From Eleusine coracana subsp. coracana (lineage: Eukaryota > Streptophyta > Magnoliopsida > Poales > Poaceae): a stretch of 64,000 nt of DNA. The notes beneath the pieces are model-generated. The model was not told the DNA's origin. It did not search any database and saw nothing but the letters and a program-made list of their open reading frames with translations. Of the stretch, positions 54,883-64,000 are shown in pieces; the first letter of the stretch is position 1, and each line of letters opens with the position of its first letter. The stretch spans positions 58,588,071 through 58,652,070 of the forward strand of contig CM064432.1 of NCBI GenBank assembly GCA_032690845.1, written 5' to 3'. Made by a program: the position numbers and the translations under genes.

Positions 54883-55898
54883 CACTACCACAAAAACAGG
54901 TTTTAGTGACGCGCATTTAGTGGCGGGTAAAAGGTCCATGTCTCTAAATCAGTATTAGTAACGTTTTTCTAGAATAACGTCTTTAACAAAAGTAATACAG
55001 ACGGTTCAGAGAAAGCCGTCCCTAATAATTCTGAGTATTAGTGACAAGGTTTTAAATACAGGTGGGCTTTAAAGACCCGTCCCTAAATAGAAGTATTAGG
55101 GACGGGTTTTACTATAGGGAAGAGGTTCTACACCCCGTCACTAATGTATCAAGTAATAGAAATGAGATTTTAAGATGGGGACGGATCTTAAATCTCCGTC
55201 ACCAGTACATAATGATTTAAAGACGGGGTTACATAGAACTAGATGAGCAGTGTACTGGTAAAACTTTTCATTTTCTACATAGAGACGGAGTACAAATGAT
55301 GTAGGAAGAATACATATGTCCTAATGTTTAACCTATCAATTGTCAAGTTGTACGTTCATGGAATATATGAATGTTGATTGTGTAATGATTTGTATATAAT
55401 TCTTGTAAACTGTATTTGAGAAATAGTTACTGATTTTGGACAAAATATATACAAATTTTGTAATTATGGTTATGAATCAACATATACCAATATTGTAATA
55501 ATGTTCCATTTGTATATGGAACAAAGATAGAAGGAAGAAAAGGTGACATTTTTGTGCATTTTTATTCTTTTTGTTTTTTATATTTATTATTAGGGACGGG
55601 GAATTGTTGGTAATGTGTCTTTATAGATCAACAATAGTGACAGGCTTGTTGGCAGTAGTCTCTGAAGATAGTGACGGGTTTCAAACATGTATGTATAAGT
55701 TTGTTTGACCGTCTGGCAGTAGTCTCTAAACGTATTAGGGACGGAGACATATACCGTTTCTGGGTTGATGATTTTTAGGGACGGTGGAATCCCCATCTCT
55801 AAAGATCAGAATTTAGTGACGTAAAAATTAAAATAGGGAGACAATACATCACTAAATGAGTTAAAACCCCATCTTTAAAGACTTGATTTGTGGTAGCG
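54883..55898. mobile_element. CACTA-like non-autonomous element
   Basis: It starts CACTACCACAAAAACAGGTT; the right end inverted starts CGCTACCACAAATCAAGTC. Inside are many copies, in both orientations, of a short GGGACGG/CCGTCCCTAA-type motif (for example near 55,010, 55,080, 55,100, 55,590, 55,735 and 55,775), as in CACTA subterminal regions. No transposase. Flanking 3-bp sequences CGT and GGT do not match exactly. Confidence 0.75.
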
Positions 55899-56013
55899 GG
55901 TGAAAAGATAAGTAAATTATATCCGTTATCGTAAATAAACACTCGGAAGGTCAACTAGCAAAGTGGTAGTTACCTCACCATTTGGAGGAGACAAAAATAA
56001 ATAAAACCTTTTA

Positions 56014-56316
56014 GAGCAAGTACAATGATGTGATCTAGTAGGTCGTTTCATACATGACACATAATTTTAAGACGACTTATGAAACAATTTATACAATGGA
56101 TAGACTTTTTGGTTGTCTTTTATTATTATATGATTTATTAATTTATATATGTAAAAAAATATTTATATGTTAAAAGACCACTAAAACTAATACCACCTAT
56201 GAGACGTCTTCCTTTTTTTTTTACCATCCTCTCTCTCTTCCACATCATCAAAAATCCTATGTGTCGATGTATGAGACCACCTATGAAACCGACTACGTGT
56301 AGTATTGTACTTGTCC
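56014..56316. mobile_element. Tourist-like MITE, left of an abutting pair
   Basis: 303 bp with ends GAGCAAGTACAATG and, inverted, GGACAAGTACAATAC. TTA flanks it at 56,011-56,013 and 56,317-56,319. Confidence 0.85.
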
Positions 56317-56319
56317 TTA

Positions 56320-56667
56320 GGGCAAGTACAATGGTGTTGTCTCATAGCCTGTCTCATGCATGCCACGTAATCTTAAGATGGGTTATGAGACGACTTATAC
56401 AATAGATGGTTTTATTAGTTGTCTTCTATTAATTATAGGATTTCTTAATTTATGGACATAAAAAAGAATTTTTATATATTAAAATACTACTATACAATAG
56501 TGTGAAAGCCATCTCATAGTACTAAAATTTAGCGTATGAGGTGGTTGCTACGCGAAACAACTATCTCTTTCTCTCACCACCCTCTCTCTTTCACATCATA
56601 AAAAATCCTATACGATAATATATAAGATGACCTATAAAACTGCTTACGTATAACATTGTACCTGACC
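56320..56667. mobile_element. Tourist-like MITE, right of an abutting pair
   Basis: 348 bp with ends GGGCAAGTACAATGG and, inverted, GGTCAGGTACAATGTT. TTA flanks it at 56,317-56,319 (shared with the left element) and 56,668-56,670. Internally it resembles the left element (CATGCCACGTAATCTTAAGA against CATGACACATAATTTTAAGA). Confidence 0.85.
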
Positions 56668-57595
56668 TTAGTAGATGGATTTCCCCCACAACCACTTATC
56701 CTCTTTTGTAGAAGCACCCCTTTAAACCTCCGACTCTGCAGAAACATCTATACCGTTCTTTTCCTCCGTCATCTCTGTCTTTCTTCGAGCCACACAACAC
56801 ACAGGCTAGTTTTTACATAGGCTAGCGGAACTGGGCGATTGGAATGAGATAGAAGAATATGGAGGAAATCAGGATCGAGTAGCTCAATAGATAATGATTC
56901 GAATTATCGAGAAGGCCATATGCGCTTCAAATCCTTCAATCCTATTGCAGCCGATCTGGTCTCGTTAAAGATGTAACAGTACTGCAGTTTGCTAAAAAAA
57001 TCAGCAGCATCTAGTGCAATCGCAATTGGATTGTTGTACTTTTCAGGGCATGCAATCGTTGTAACTTTAAAACCTCCAATTACAATTTCCAGGTCATGAG
57101 GTCGTTAATTCGTGTTCCTAGTCACAGGACGAACTAAAATTTACAATCATACAACGCCAACAGTTTACCAATTAATATAAGAACTTTTGGTCCCTTTTGT
57201 CAAATGACAAAATACAATCGCGAGCGTCGGCAGCGAGGGGCAGCAGTGCATTGTCGAGAGAGTCCGTAGCTGCCAATGGGAATAAACAAAGAGAATTGCT
57301 AGTTTTAATTTAACTGAAATCTTGCAATTCTTTATGTCAGATTTCTGAGTTATTAGATCGAGATCCAAGAATTCATGTTCTACCTCCTGCGGCGGCGGCA
57401 ACTCCGATCCAACGTGATAGTGGAGCGCAGGGGTGGGGCGGACGGTGTGACGTGGCGGCGAGGGCGCCTCCGTGTCGCTGTTCCTTCATGGCTGCCGGCT
57501 ATAGAGGGGATCGGGGGAGGCAGTCGGCCCGGTGGCGGGAGGCGGCGCGGGGGCACCACCTCGGCCGCGAGCGGTCGGCGGGAGGTGGGCGTCGA
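56668..57595. other. Intergenic; GC-rich last 220 bp
   Basis: Mostly plain intergenic DNA. 57,375-57,592 is strongly GC-rich (GGCGGC-type), ends abruptly at the outer inverted repeat and codes for nothing recognised. Confidence 0.4.
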
Positions 57596-57937
57596 ACCAT
57601 TGATAAAATCTCCCTCTTCTCAAATGCACATTTCCAAATATCCCTCTTACCAACTTTCTTACTAAAAATGCCCTAGTTCTCCATAATTTATTAACAAAAT
57701 GTCTTAAAGATGCCAAATCATCACTTTAAATTCCCGAATCATCTTTTTTTCTATTATGATGTGGCAAGATAAAAAAAACAAAAAAGACACTTTTACCCCT
57801 CCCACTAAATTCTAATAGAATTTTAATAAATGACAAATTCAAATCCTATTGCCAATTTCATATAATCATACTTGAATTCAAAGTGATGATTTGGCAATAA
57901 TAGGAAAAAAAAGATGATTTGACAATTTAAAGTGATG

Positions 57938-60900
57938 ATGAAAGTCTCTTGATGTCGCCTAGAGGGGGAGAGGGGGAGGGGGTGAATAGATGTTTCTGAA
58001 ATTTTAACAAAAACTCGCAGCAGAATTAAAACTGTCAAAACCGATTGCACCGATTTAACAAACCGTTTACACCGGTTTTATCAGAGAGCTTGGAATAAAA
58101 CAATTAATCAAGAGAAAGAACCAAGCACTCAAGATAGGCAAGCTATAAAAACAAAGATAGGAACCACCCCAATTAGATTCACAAAGAATCAACCTCAGAA
58201 AACAAACTTTCAAAACCGGACCTACTGATTTGGCAAACCGGTTACACCAGTTTTCCTGGAACTGAGAGAAATAAAACAAGTAGCACACTAACCAGGGGGA
58301 CTACACTAGTGTGAACTACACAGGAGAGCAACCAAGATACACACAAACTAGATTCACCAAGAATCTACACAATTAAGCACTGACCAAAACCGGTCCCACC
58401 AGTTTGATAAACCGGACCCACCAGTTTGCTCGGGGCAGAGAGAATAAAACAGGAAATGATACGTCCCACTTAGTTCTAGCAAACCTAAAAATCTTAACAC
58501 AGCATGCAAGATCTAGAGCAAGTAATCACTAAGAGTACTAGCACAACTACACATGCAACCTATGAAACACAAATAGTGGAAGCAAGAACTTCAAAAAGCA
58601 AACTAAATAAAGCACACGGAGAATTGTTTGCCGAAGTTTAGATCCACCCCGTGAACCCTACGTCTCCGTTGAGGAAGCTTGAGCGGCTCACAAGGCACAC
58701 TCCAAGCCGGGTCTCTTTCAACCGCTTTTCCCGATCCACTATCTTTGCTTCTTTTCTTGCGGAGGCGAAGCGGACCTTCACAAACTTTCCCAAGGCTCAC
58801 TACAAGCTTGGGAGCTCTAGGGCGACGCCTAGCCGACTAGGAGGATTCACCTCCAAGAGTAACTGAAGGTGCATCTAGGCCCCTAATTTTATTTTGGTGA
58901 TTGGCGTCAATACAATTAAGAATGGACTAATGTTTTAATGAGCCTGTGTGTAGAAGATGGTTCAATTATTGATGACAAAATGCATAGAAGCTCAAATACT
59001 CAAAGAAAAGGAGAAAACAAAGTGGCCAAGAAATTTCAAGATGATACTAAAAAATTTACTCAAATATGAAGTTCATGGAGTTTTTACTTTATTTTTGAGT
59101 ATAGAAAAAACCGTACTATTAAGAGGGACACAAAAGTGTGAAGCAATGATGAACTAAGAGCAAAATTCAAAATTCCACAGCCAAAATATTTTTTCCAGGG
59201 CAAAATAATCGGACTTGTCTGACCCATCGGACAAGTCCATCGGACTCCAGAACCTTTGCCACTCTGGGTCGTCGGACTGTCCGATGACCAGCAAGTCCGA
59301 CCCATCGGACTTCACTGTCGGACTCCAGTACTAGTGTCAAACCCTAGCCATCGGACTTGTCCGATGGTCAACTTGTCCGAGGCATCAGGCAAGTCCCTCG
59401 GACTCCAGAACCGACGCCAACTTGTTCCATCGGACTTGTCCGATGGTCAACTTGTCCGAGACATCGGGCAAGTCCCTCGGACTCCAGAATCGACGCCAAC
59501 TTGTTCCATCGGACATGTTCGATGACCATCGGACTTGTCCGATGGAGATCTGAGAAATACCCATCCAAATGGCTCCTTCTCTTCTTGAGCTATAAATATA
59601 CCCCCCATTTCGTCTCTTGTCTGGTTGGTCACCCATTCCACTCAAAAACACTCTCAAGCTCACTTTGCTCTCCAAATCTCTCCTCCCTTATTTCCAATCT
59701 TGATTTGTGAAGGGATTGAGAGAAGATTCAAAAGCTCCATTGACTTCAAGCTTCCATTGTCTCAAGCTCTTGGTTCATCCTCACCGCCAACCACGTTTGT
59801 GTTTGTTACTCTTGGGGATTCATCCCCTAAACGGTTAGAGGTACCCGTAGAGCTCCTAACTTGTGTGGTGATGCCTCGGGAAGTTTGTATTGACCCCTCC
59901 TTCGTGGAGTTTGCTAGTGGAAAGCCAAGTTTGATCTTTGTGGTCACTTGGAGAGGTTAGTGTTGAAAGAAACCCGGTCTTTGTGGATCCCTCAACGGAG
60001 ACGTAGGCTTCTTTGTGGAGCTAAACTTCGGTGAACAAATCTTGTGTCTCCCCTTGTCTTCTTTTGCATACTTGTTATTTACTTGCTCTTACTCATATCT
60101 CGCTAGCTAGGGTTTGCCTCGTTTCTCTTAAATTAACTTGTGTAGGTTACTTGCTAGTTGTTCCTCTTATTTCTACAACTTCCTCTAGCTTATAATTACT
60201 AGATCCTAGCTTGCCTTGCACTAATATAAAGTTTTAATCGGCCGATCTACTTTTCTAACTCGTGCCATCGGACAAGTCCATCGGACTTTTCTCACCATCA
60301 TCGGACAAGTCCGACACTGCGCATTTGACTTTTATTATTAAGTGATTTTCAGGGACAATTGCCTATTCACCCCCCCCCCCCCTCTAGGCACTTTCAGTAA
60401 CAAATGCTTCACGGATTTGCAACGCAATGCTCAAATGCTCAAGTGTAAGATTTTTGCTTTTGTGCTCTCAATCTCAATCCCTCTCAATCCAATGCTTAGA
60501 ATTTCTCACAAATCACTCAAACCTCACAAAGAGGTGTTGGGGAGAGCTTTACAAGGCTTTGGATGTATTTTCTTCATGCACACAATCAGCAACATCCAAA
60601 GGAGGGGGAAAGGAAGTATTTATATTTGTCCCCCTAAAACTAGCCGTTACACTGAACCAGTCAAAACCGGTCCCACCGCTTTCCCAAACCGGTCCCACCG
60701 GTTTTTCTGAACTAGCCATTACAGGTTTGAACCAAAACCGGTCCCTCCAGTTTGGTAAACTGGTTACACCGGTTTTCCCTGTCATAGTGAGAGGTAGTGT
60801 GAGTGTAGGTGTTGTGTTTCTCTCATCTCGCTTGGGTTTTTCTTTGAGCATTGAGACATTAAATACAAACCATGTAGCATCCCTCTTGATAGAGCGGCAT

Positions 60901-61717
60901 GCCTAAACTCAAGATTAAAATAAAAAACAACTCCTTAACTTGAGCTTGCATGATCATAAATTTAGCCACTTTTTCTCTTTTAAGCTTCATGAGGGCTGCC
61001 ACATGTGATTTTGCTGAGCGTCATCACCTAGAGCTTGTGACTTGGAAACTCTTCATTTATTATGTCCGTTTCTACCTTCTTGTTCACAAGTCACATTATA
61101 TTTTTATATTCCAATAATAAATAATACTTGGAAATGTATGACCACATATAGCTTGATTGGTCCATCGCGATTGCGCTTCACCTGCCCTTCACCATGGCTT
61201 GGGTCCCTCGACGTCAAGACTCCATCTTGCCCTTGTCCCGTCCATGGTCCATCACGGCCAAGTCATGCCAATCCTTCATCATCTTGCTATCTTGAGTCAC
61301 ACATAACTTTGTATCATCGTTATGCCTTCTTTTGAATTCATGTTTGAAGTATTGACTTGATCAAGTTGCTTCCAAGATTAAATCCCATAGAGAAATAACA
61401 CTTGATCACTTCTTTTTCTTGACAACTCCAATTTGTTGAGACCATCTCATATCAATGGTTTTCATGTCTCATATTTTCTTCAAATTTTGGCTTGTCATAG
61501 TATTGCTTATATGGACCTATTTATTTGACACTTCTCCATTTCATCACATGGGCCCATTTTCCTTACACAATCGTACAATTTAAAGATGATCATCTGTATC
61601 AATGTAACATATGTTCTTCATATACAACCTGCTCATATACTCACAAAGAGGATTAGTTCTTTAATCACATTGTCATACAACCACCAAAATTCACTAGGGG
61701 CATAGATGCACTTTCAG
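57938..61717. mobile_element. Nested element A (CTGAAAGTGC-end family), split by element B
   Basis: Flanked by ATG (57,935-57,937 and 61,718-61,720). Ends are ATGAAAGTCTC and, inverted, CTGAAAGTGCATCTATGCCC. Removing it restores AAAGTGATGATTTG, a motif of the host element. It carries repeated ACCGGT motifs (ACCGGTCCCACC, AAACCGG) in both halves and the CCTAGAGGGGG step inside its left end. About 2.24 kb without element B. No transposase; the short frames are not genes. Confidence 0.75.
58863..60397. mobile_element. Nested element B (same family, opposite orientation)
   Basis: 1,535 bp flanked by TAA (58,860-58,862 and 60,398-60,400). Ends are CTGAAGGTGCATCTAGGCCC and, inverted, CTGAAAGTGCCTAGAGGGGG. 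59,970-60,040 (CCTCAACGGAGACGTAGG, AAACTTCGG) is the inverse of element A at 58,630-58,680, so A and B are relatives in opposite direction. It contains a cluster of TCGGACttGTCCGA palindromes at 59,210-59,545 with an 80-bp direct repeat (from 59,349 and 59,429), and a TATA-like CTATAAATATA at about 59,590 followed by leader-like sequence. No transposase. Confidence 0.8.
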
Positions 61718-61842
61718 ATGATTTGACACCTTTAGAATATTTTGTTAATAAATTGTAGATAACTAGGACATTTTAGTATGAAAGTTGGTAAGAAGAATAT
61801 TTAGGAATGTGCATTTGAGAAGAGGGAGGTTTTATCAATTGT

Positions 61843-63466
61843 CCCGATGGGCAGGGTGCGGGCGTGTGACGCGGATGAGCGGGACACTGGCAAGAGGTGG
61901 AAGAAGATAATCCGGCCATCGGATCTAGATCTAGTAGCCTAAAAATCTTACTGAAGATAAAACGAAGATTGCTGGAGCATGACTGAAGAAAAGGGGAAAG
62001 AACAAATCGTAGAAAGGATGAGTAATAAGGCGGATACTTCAGGGTAATATTTGCAAAAAAATCACACTGCGATTAAGGAAGACATCCCGTCTGACCTTTG
62101 TTGGACGTTGGATTAGGATCTGATGGCCTCCCTTGGCAGTTTGCACGTTTTCAGTGCATATGAGTTTTGCACTAAATTTTTCCCCAGGTTAAGAATGTGT
62201 ATATCTAGGACCATTCTAATACATGTCAGCACAGAAGCAACTTAAAAGAGCAGAATGGGCAAATAAAACAACATTGTCATTTTAGGCAATAAAAAGTCAT
62301 AATTGAATTAACGTAGCTCACTGCACAATGAACAAGTAAAAAGACATATGAACATATCACAATGAAAAGAAAAAAGGAGGCTTCAATGGTGAGAGTTTGA
62401 GTTGAAATACGAGGTTTCAAGGATTATATAAGTGTATGCACAATTATATTTGTGACTAACCAAAATTGGTAAAGGTGTTGAAGAAATTGAAGGAGAATAG
62501 AAACATGTTTGCTTGTCTCGTGATGTGTAAATCAGCGGAGTCAATTTGATAGTCAATAGTAAAAAGATTGCGTACAAGTTGGACACTTAGGACCAGACGA
62601 TCGGAAGACGGGGTGAAGTCAAGGTGACACCGTACATGTTAAGGAGACAAGACGTACAAGGACAGTTTCATGGTTGAGTCGGAAAATCATGGTGTTGATC
62701 AGATGACGGAGTTGACCAAGCAATATCGATGGAAGTGACGAGGCCATTCAATGGGACAAGGTGCAAGAGACTTGCCAAAGAGGAGGATTATGGACGAGGT
62801 GCCACACATCAAGATCATAAAGACTTATTTCGATGGAATAAAACTATTAGGAAGTCGAACTTGGCGATCTCGTCCAAAAAAAATTACAGATGACTATGTC
62901 TCATCCAACTTTGCCCTCAAACCAAATACAACCCTAACGAGGCCTTCTATTTTGCGGCCGTGTGCAAGTTACTAACTTGTGCGGCCCAAGTAGATAACAA
63001 AATCTGATTCTCCACGCCATCATGTCAATAAAGTTGCTAACCTTGTTGGCCAACATCATCTTTATTGGAGCCATCATGGAAAGACAGAATTCACCCTTAG
63101 TTCTCGCTGTCACCGGAGAGGAAGAGGAGGAAACAAATCCTCAATATCAATAATCTTACATGAAGAAACTCCCTAACAAAGACTCAATCTATTAAAATGA
63201 TCGGAGATGGGACCCCGCTTCATCCGACTTCTGGTAGATCACCGGAGGCAGGAAGGAGGGGGGCCAACAATGGAGACGATGATGCTGAAACGCCCTGCCA
63301 CGCATTGCTGCACGCCACCAAGCCCCTTGCACACAGACGAGGTTGCTAGCAGCGCCAGATAGGCAGATACTAGTTTTTTTTTCATAGGCATGTACGGGAA
63401 TGGGTTCAAGATTTTAGCCGCGCATGGGTTCTGCTGGGTGGGTATTTTCTCTACCCATCCCGTACC
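61843..63466. other. Intergenic, no gene recognised
   Basis: No conserved frame. 63,380-63,465 contains GGGTGGGTATTTTCTCTACC and CATCCCGTACC, known to me from grass repeats. Confidence 0.4.
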
Positions 63467-64000
63467 TAGGGGTGAAAGCGGTGTGGATAATTTTCAAATC
63501 CGATTCGCTCCAAATCCATTTTTTGAGAATGTGGGGGTAGGGTTTGAAGTTTCTTAGCAGATATTGATAATCTGAATTCAATGACATTCTTAACAGTATT
63601 GATAAAATCCAACATATATAGGTTATCCGATAATTACAAACGGATTATACGAAGCTTATAATAGGATAATTCAACAATATTCTAAGCTCAAAAAATTATC
63701 CAGCTTATAATATGTCTTTTCCAATTCATGAAATATATAAATATACTACCTAAATTACAGAAAACACAAATGTCTAATAATAATAGTGATAATGAGGCTT
63801 GACCAGATCGCTTAGCAATCAACATCCTATTGTCTACTGAACTCGTGAGAGCTCAAACATACAAACCAAAAAGAAAACTTAGAAGATGTTGCTTCAGGCG
63901 TTTTATTTCTTTTTACGTATCTCCTTGATATTTCATATAAAAAGCACATTACAAGTTCGTAATCAACTCTCTATACATGCTCTACGTATTATAGTTGGAT
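63467..64000 (+). mobile_element. Ac/Ds-like hAT terminus, running off the window
   Basis: TAGGGGTGAAAGCGG at 63,467 resembles the terminal repeat of Ac-type hAT elements (TAGGGATGAAAACGG). It is followed by AT-rich sequence with repeated (A)TTATCCGATAAT and ACGGATTATA motifs. The other end and any transposase lie outside the window. Confidence 0.45.

Larger units (their letters stand above)
57596..61842. mobile_element. Outer inverted-repeat (foldback) element, split by nested insertions
   Basis: The left arm at 57,596-57,725 (ACCATTGATAAAATCTCCC onward) is matched in inverse by 61,720-61,842 (inverted: ACAATTGATAAAACCTCCC) over about 125 bp: CTCTTCTCAAATGCACATT, TACCAACTTTC and AATTTATTAACAAAAT. 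A second inverted pair with AAAGTGATGATTTG lies at 57,725-57,935. Without the inner elements it would be about 470 bp. No target duplication fixed. Confidence 0.75.

Noticed and set aside
59625..59960. 111-codon frame resembling a gene start with TATA box
   Set aside because: It is internal to nested element B and matches the inverse of element A; kept as an element feature, not as a gene.
58863..60397. LTR retrotransposon
   Set aside because: Ends are inverted (CTGAAAGTGC) with 3-bp duplications; no direct LTRs, primer-binding site or polyprotein seen.
1..64000. CRISPR arrays, bacterial operons, phage or organelle DNA
   Set aside because: Spliced genes, plant MITEs and grass protein families throughout; no spaced short-repeat arrays or organelle genes recognised.

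Overview
The window is nuclear DNA from a grass, most likely rice (Oryza) or a close relative. The reasons are GC-rich, partly intronless genes in AT-rich intergenic DNA, many small Tourist-, Stowaway- and hAT-type MITEs, a tRNA-type SINE with a poly-T end, and a D-type cyclin that looks like rice CYCD4. Gene density is low. I support four intact protein genes, three pseudogenes or gene relics, and many transposable elements. Everything was read by eye without database searches, so repeat borders without a target-site duplication are approximate.

Layout. 1-5.8 kb: no convincing gene; a GC-rich promoter-like stretch, a possible two-exon micro-ORF and a perfect 29-bp inverted repeat. 5.8-29.2 kb: a tandemly duplicated block carrying two intronless mitochondrial dicarboxylate-carrier (DIC/UCP-like) genes, both on the minus strand, about 90% identical. 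Their upstream DNA (blocks called here Z, X, Y, W, V and the 3' module) is duplicated with them and then broken up by MITEs, a hAT element and LINE/SINE-type insertions. The homology defines two units, about 5.79-20.65 kb and 20.65-29.17 kb. 29-39 kb: gene-poor, with a four-copy tandem array seeded by a MITE and two large Tourist-like elements. 39.7-41.85 kb: a six-exon D-type cyclin gene, plus strand. 42-52 kb: MITEs, a truncated papain-type protease relic and a type-II prohibitin pseudogene interrupted by a SINE. 52.8-53.3 kb: an intronless RING-H2 E3 ligase gene, plus strand. 53.8-64 kb: transposons, including a CACTA-like element, two abutting Tourist MITEs, a three-level nest (57.6-61.8 kb) and an Ac-like hAT end running off the window.

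The genes do not form a pathway. The two carriers are a local paralogous pair for exchange of organic acids across the inner mitochondrial membrane; the cyclin acts at G1/S entry and the RING protein in ubiquitin transfer. Regulatory points visible in sequence are a matching TATA box and a matching 9-codon uORF in front of both carriers, a 29-nt homopolymer in the leader of only one of them, and a long GA tract directly before the cyclin start.
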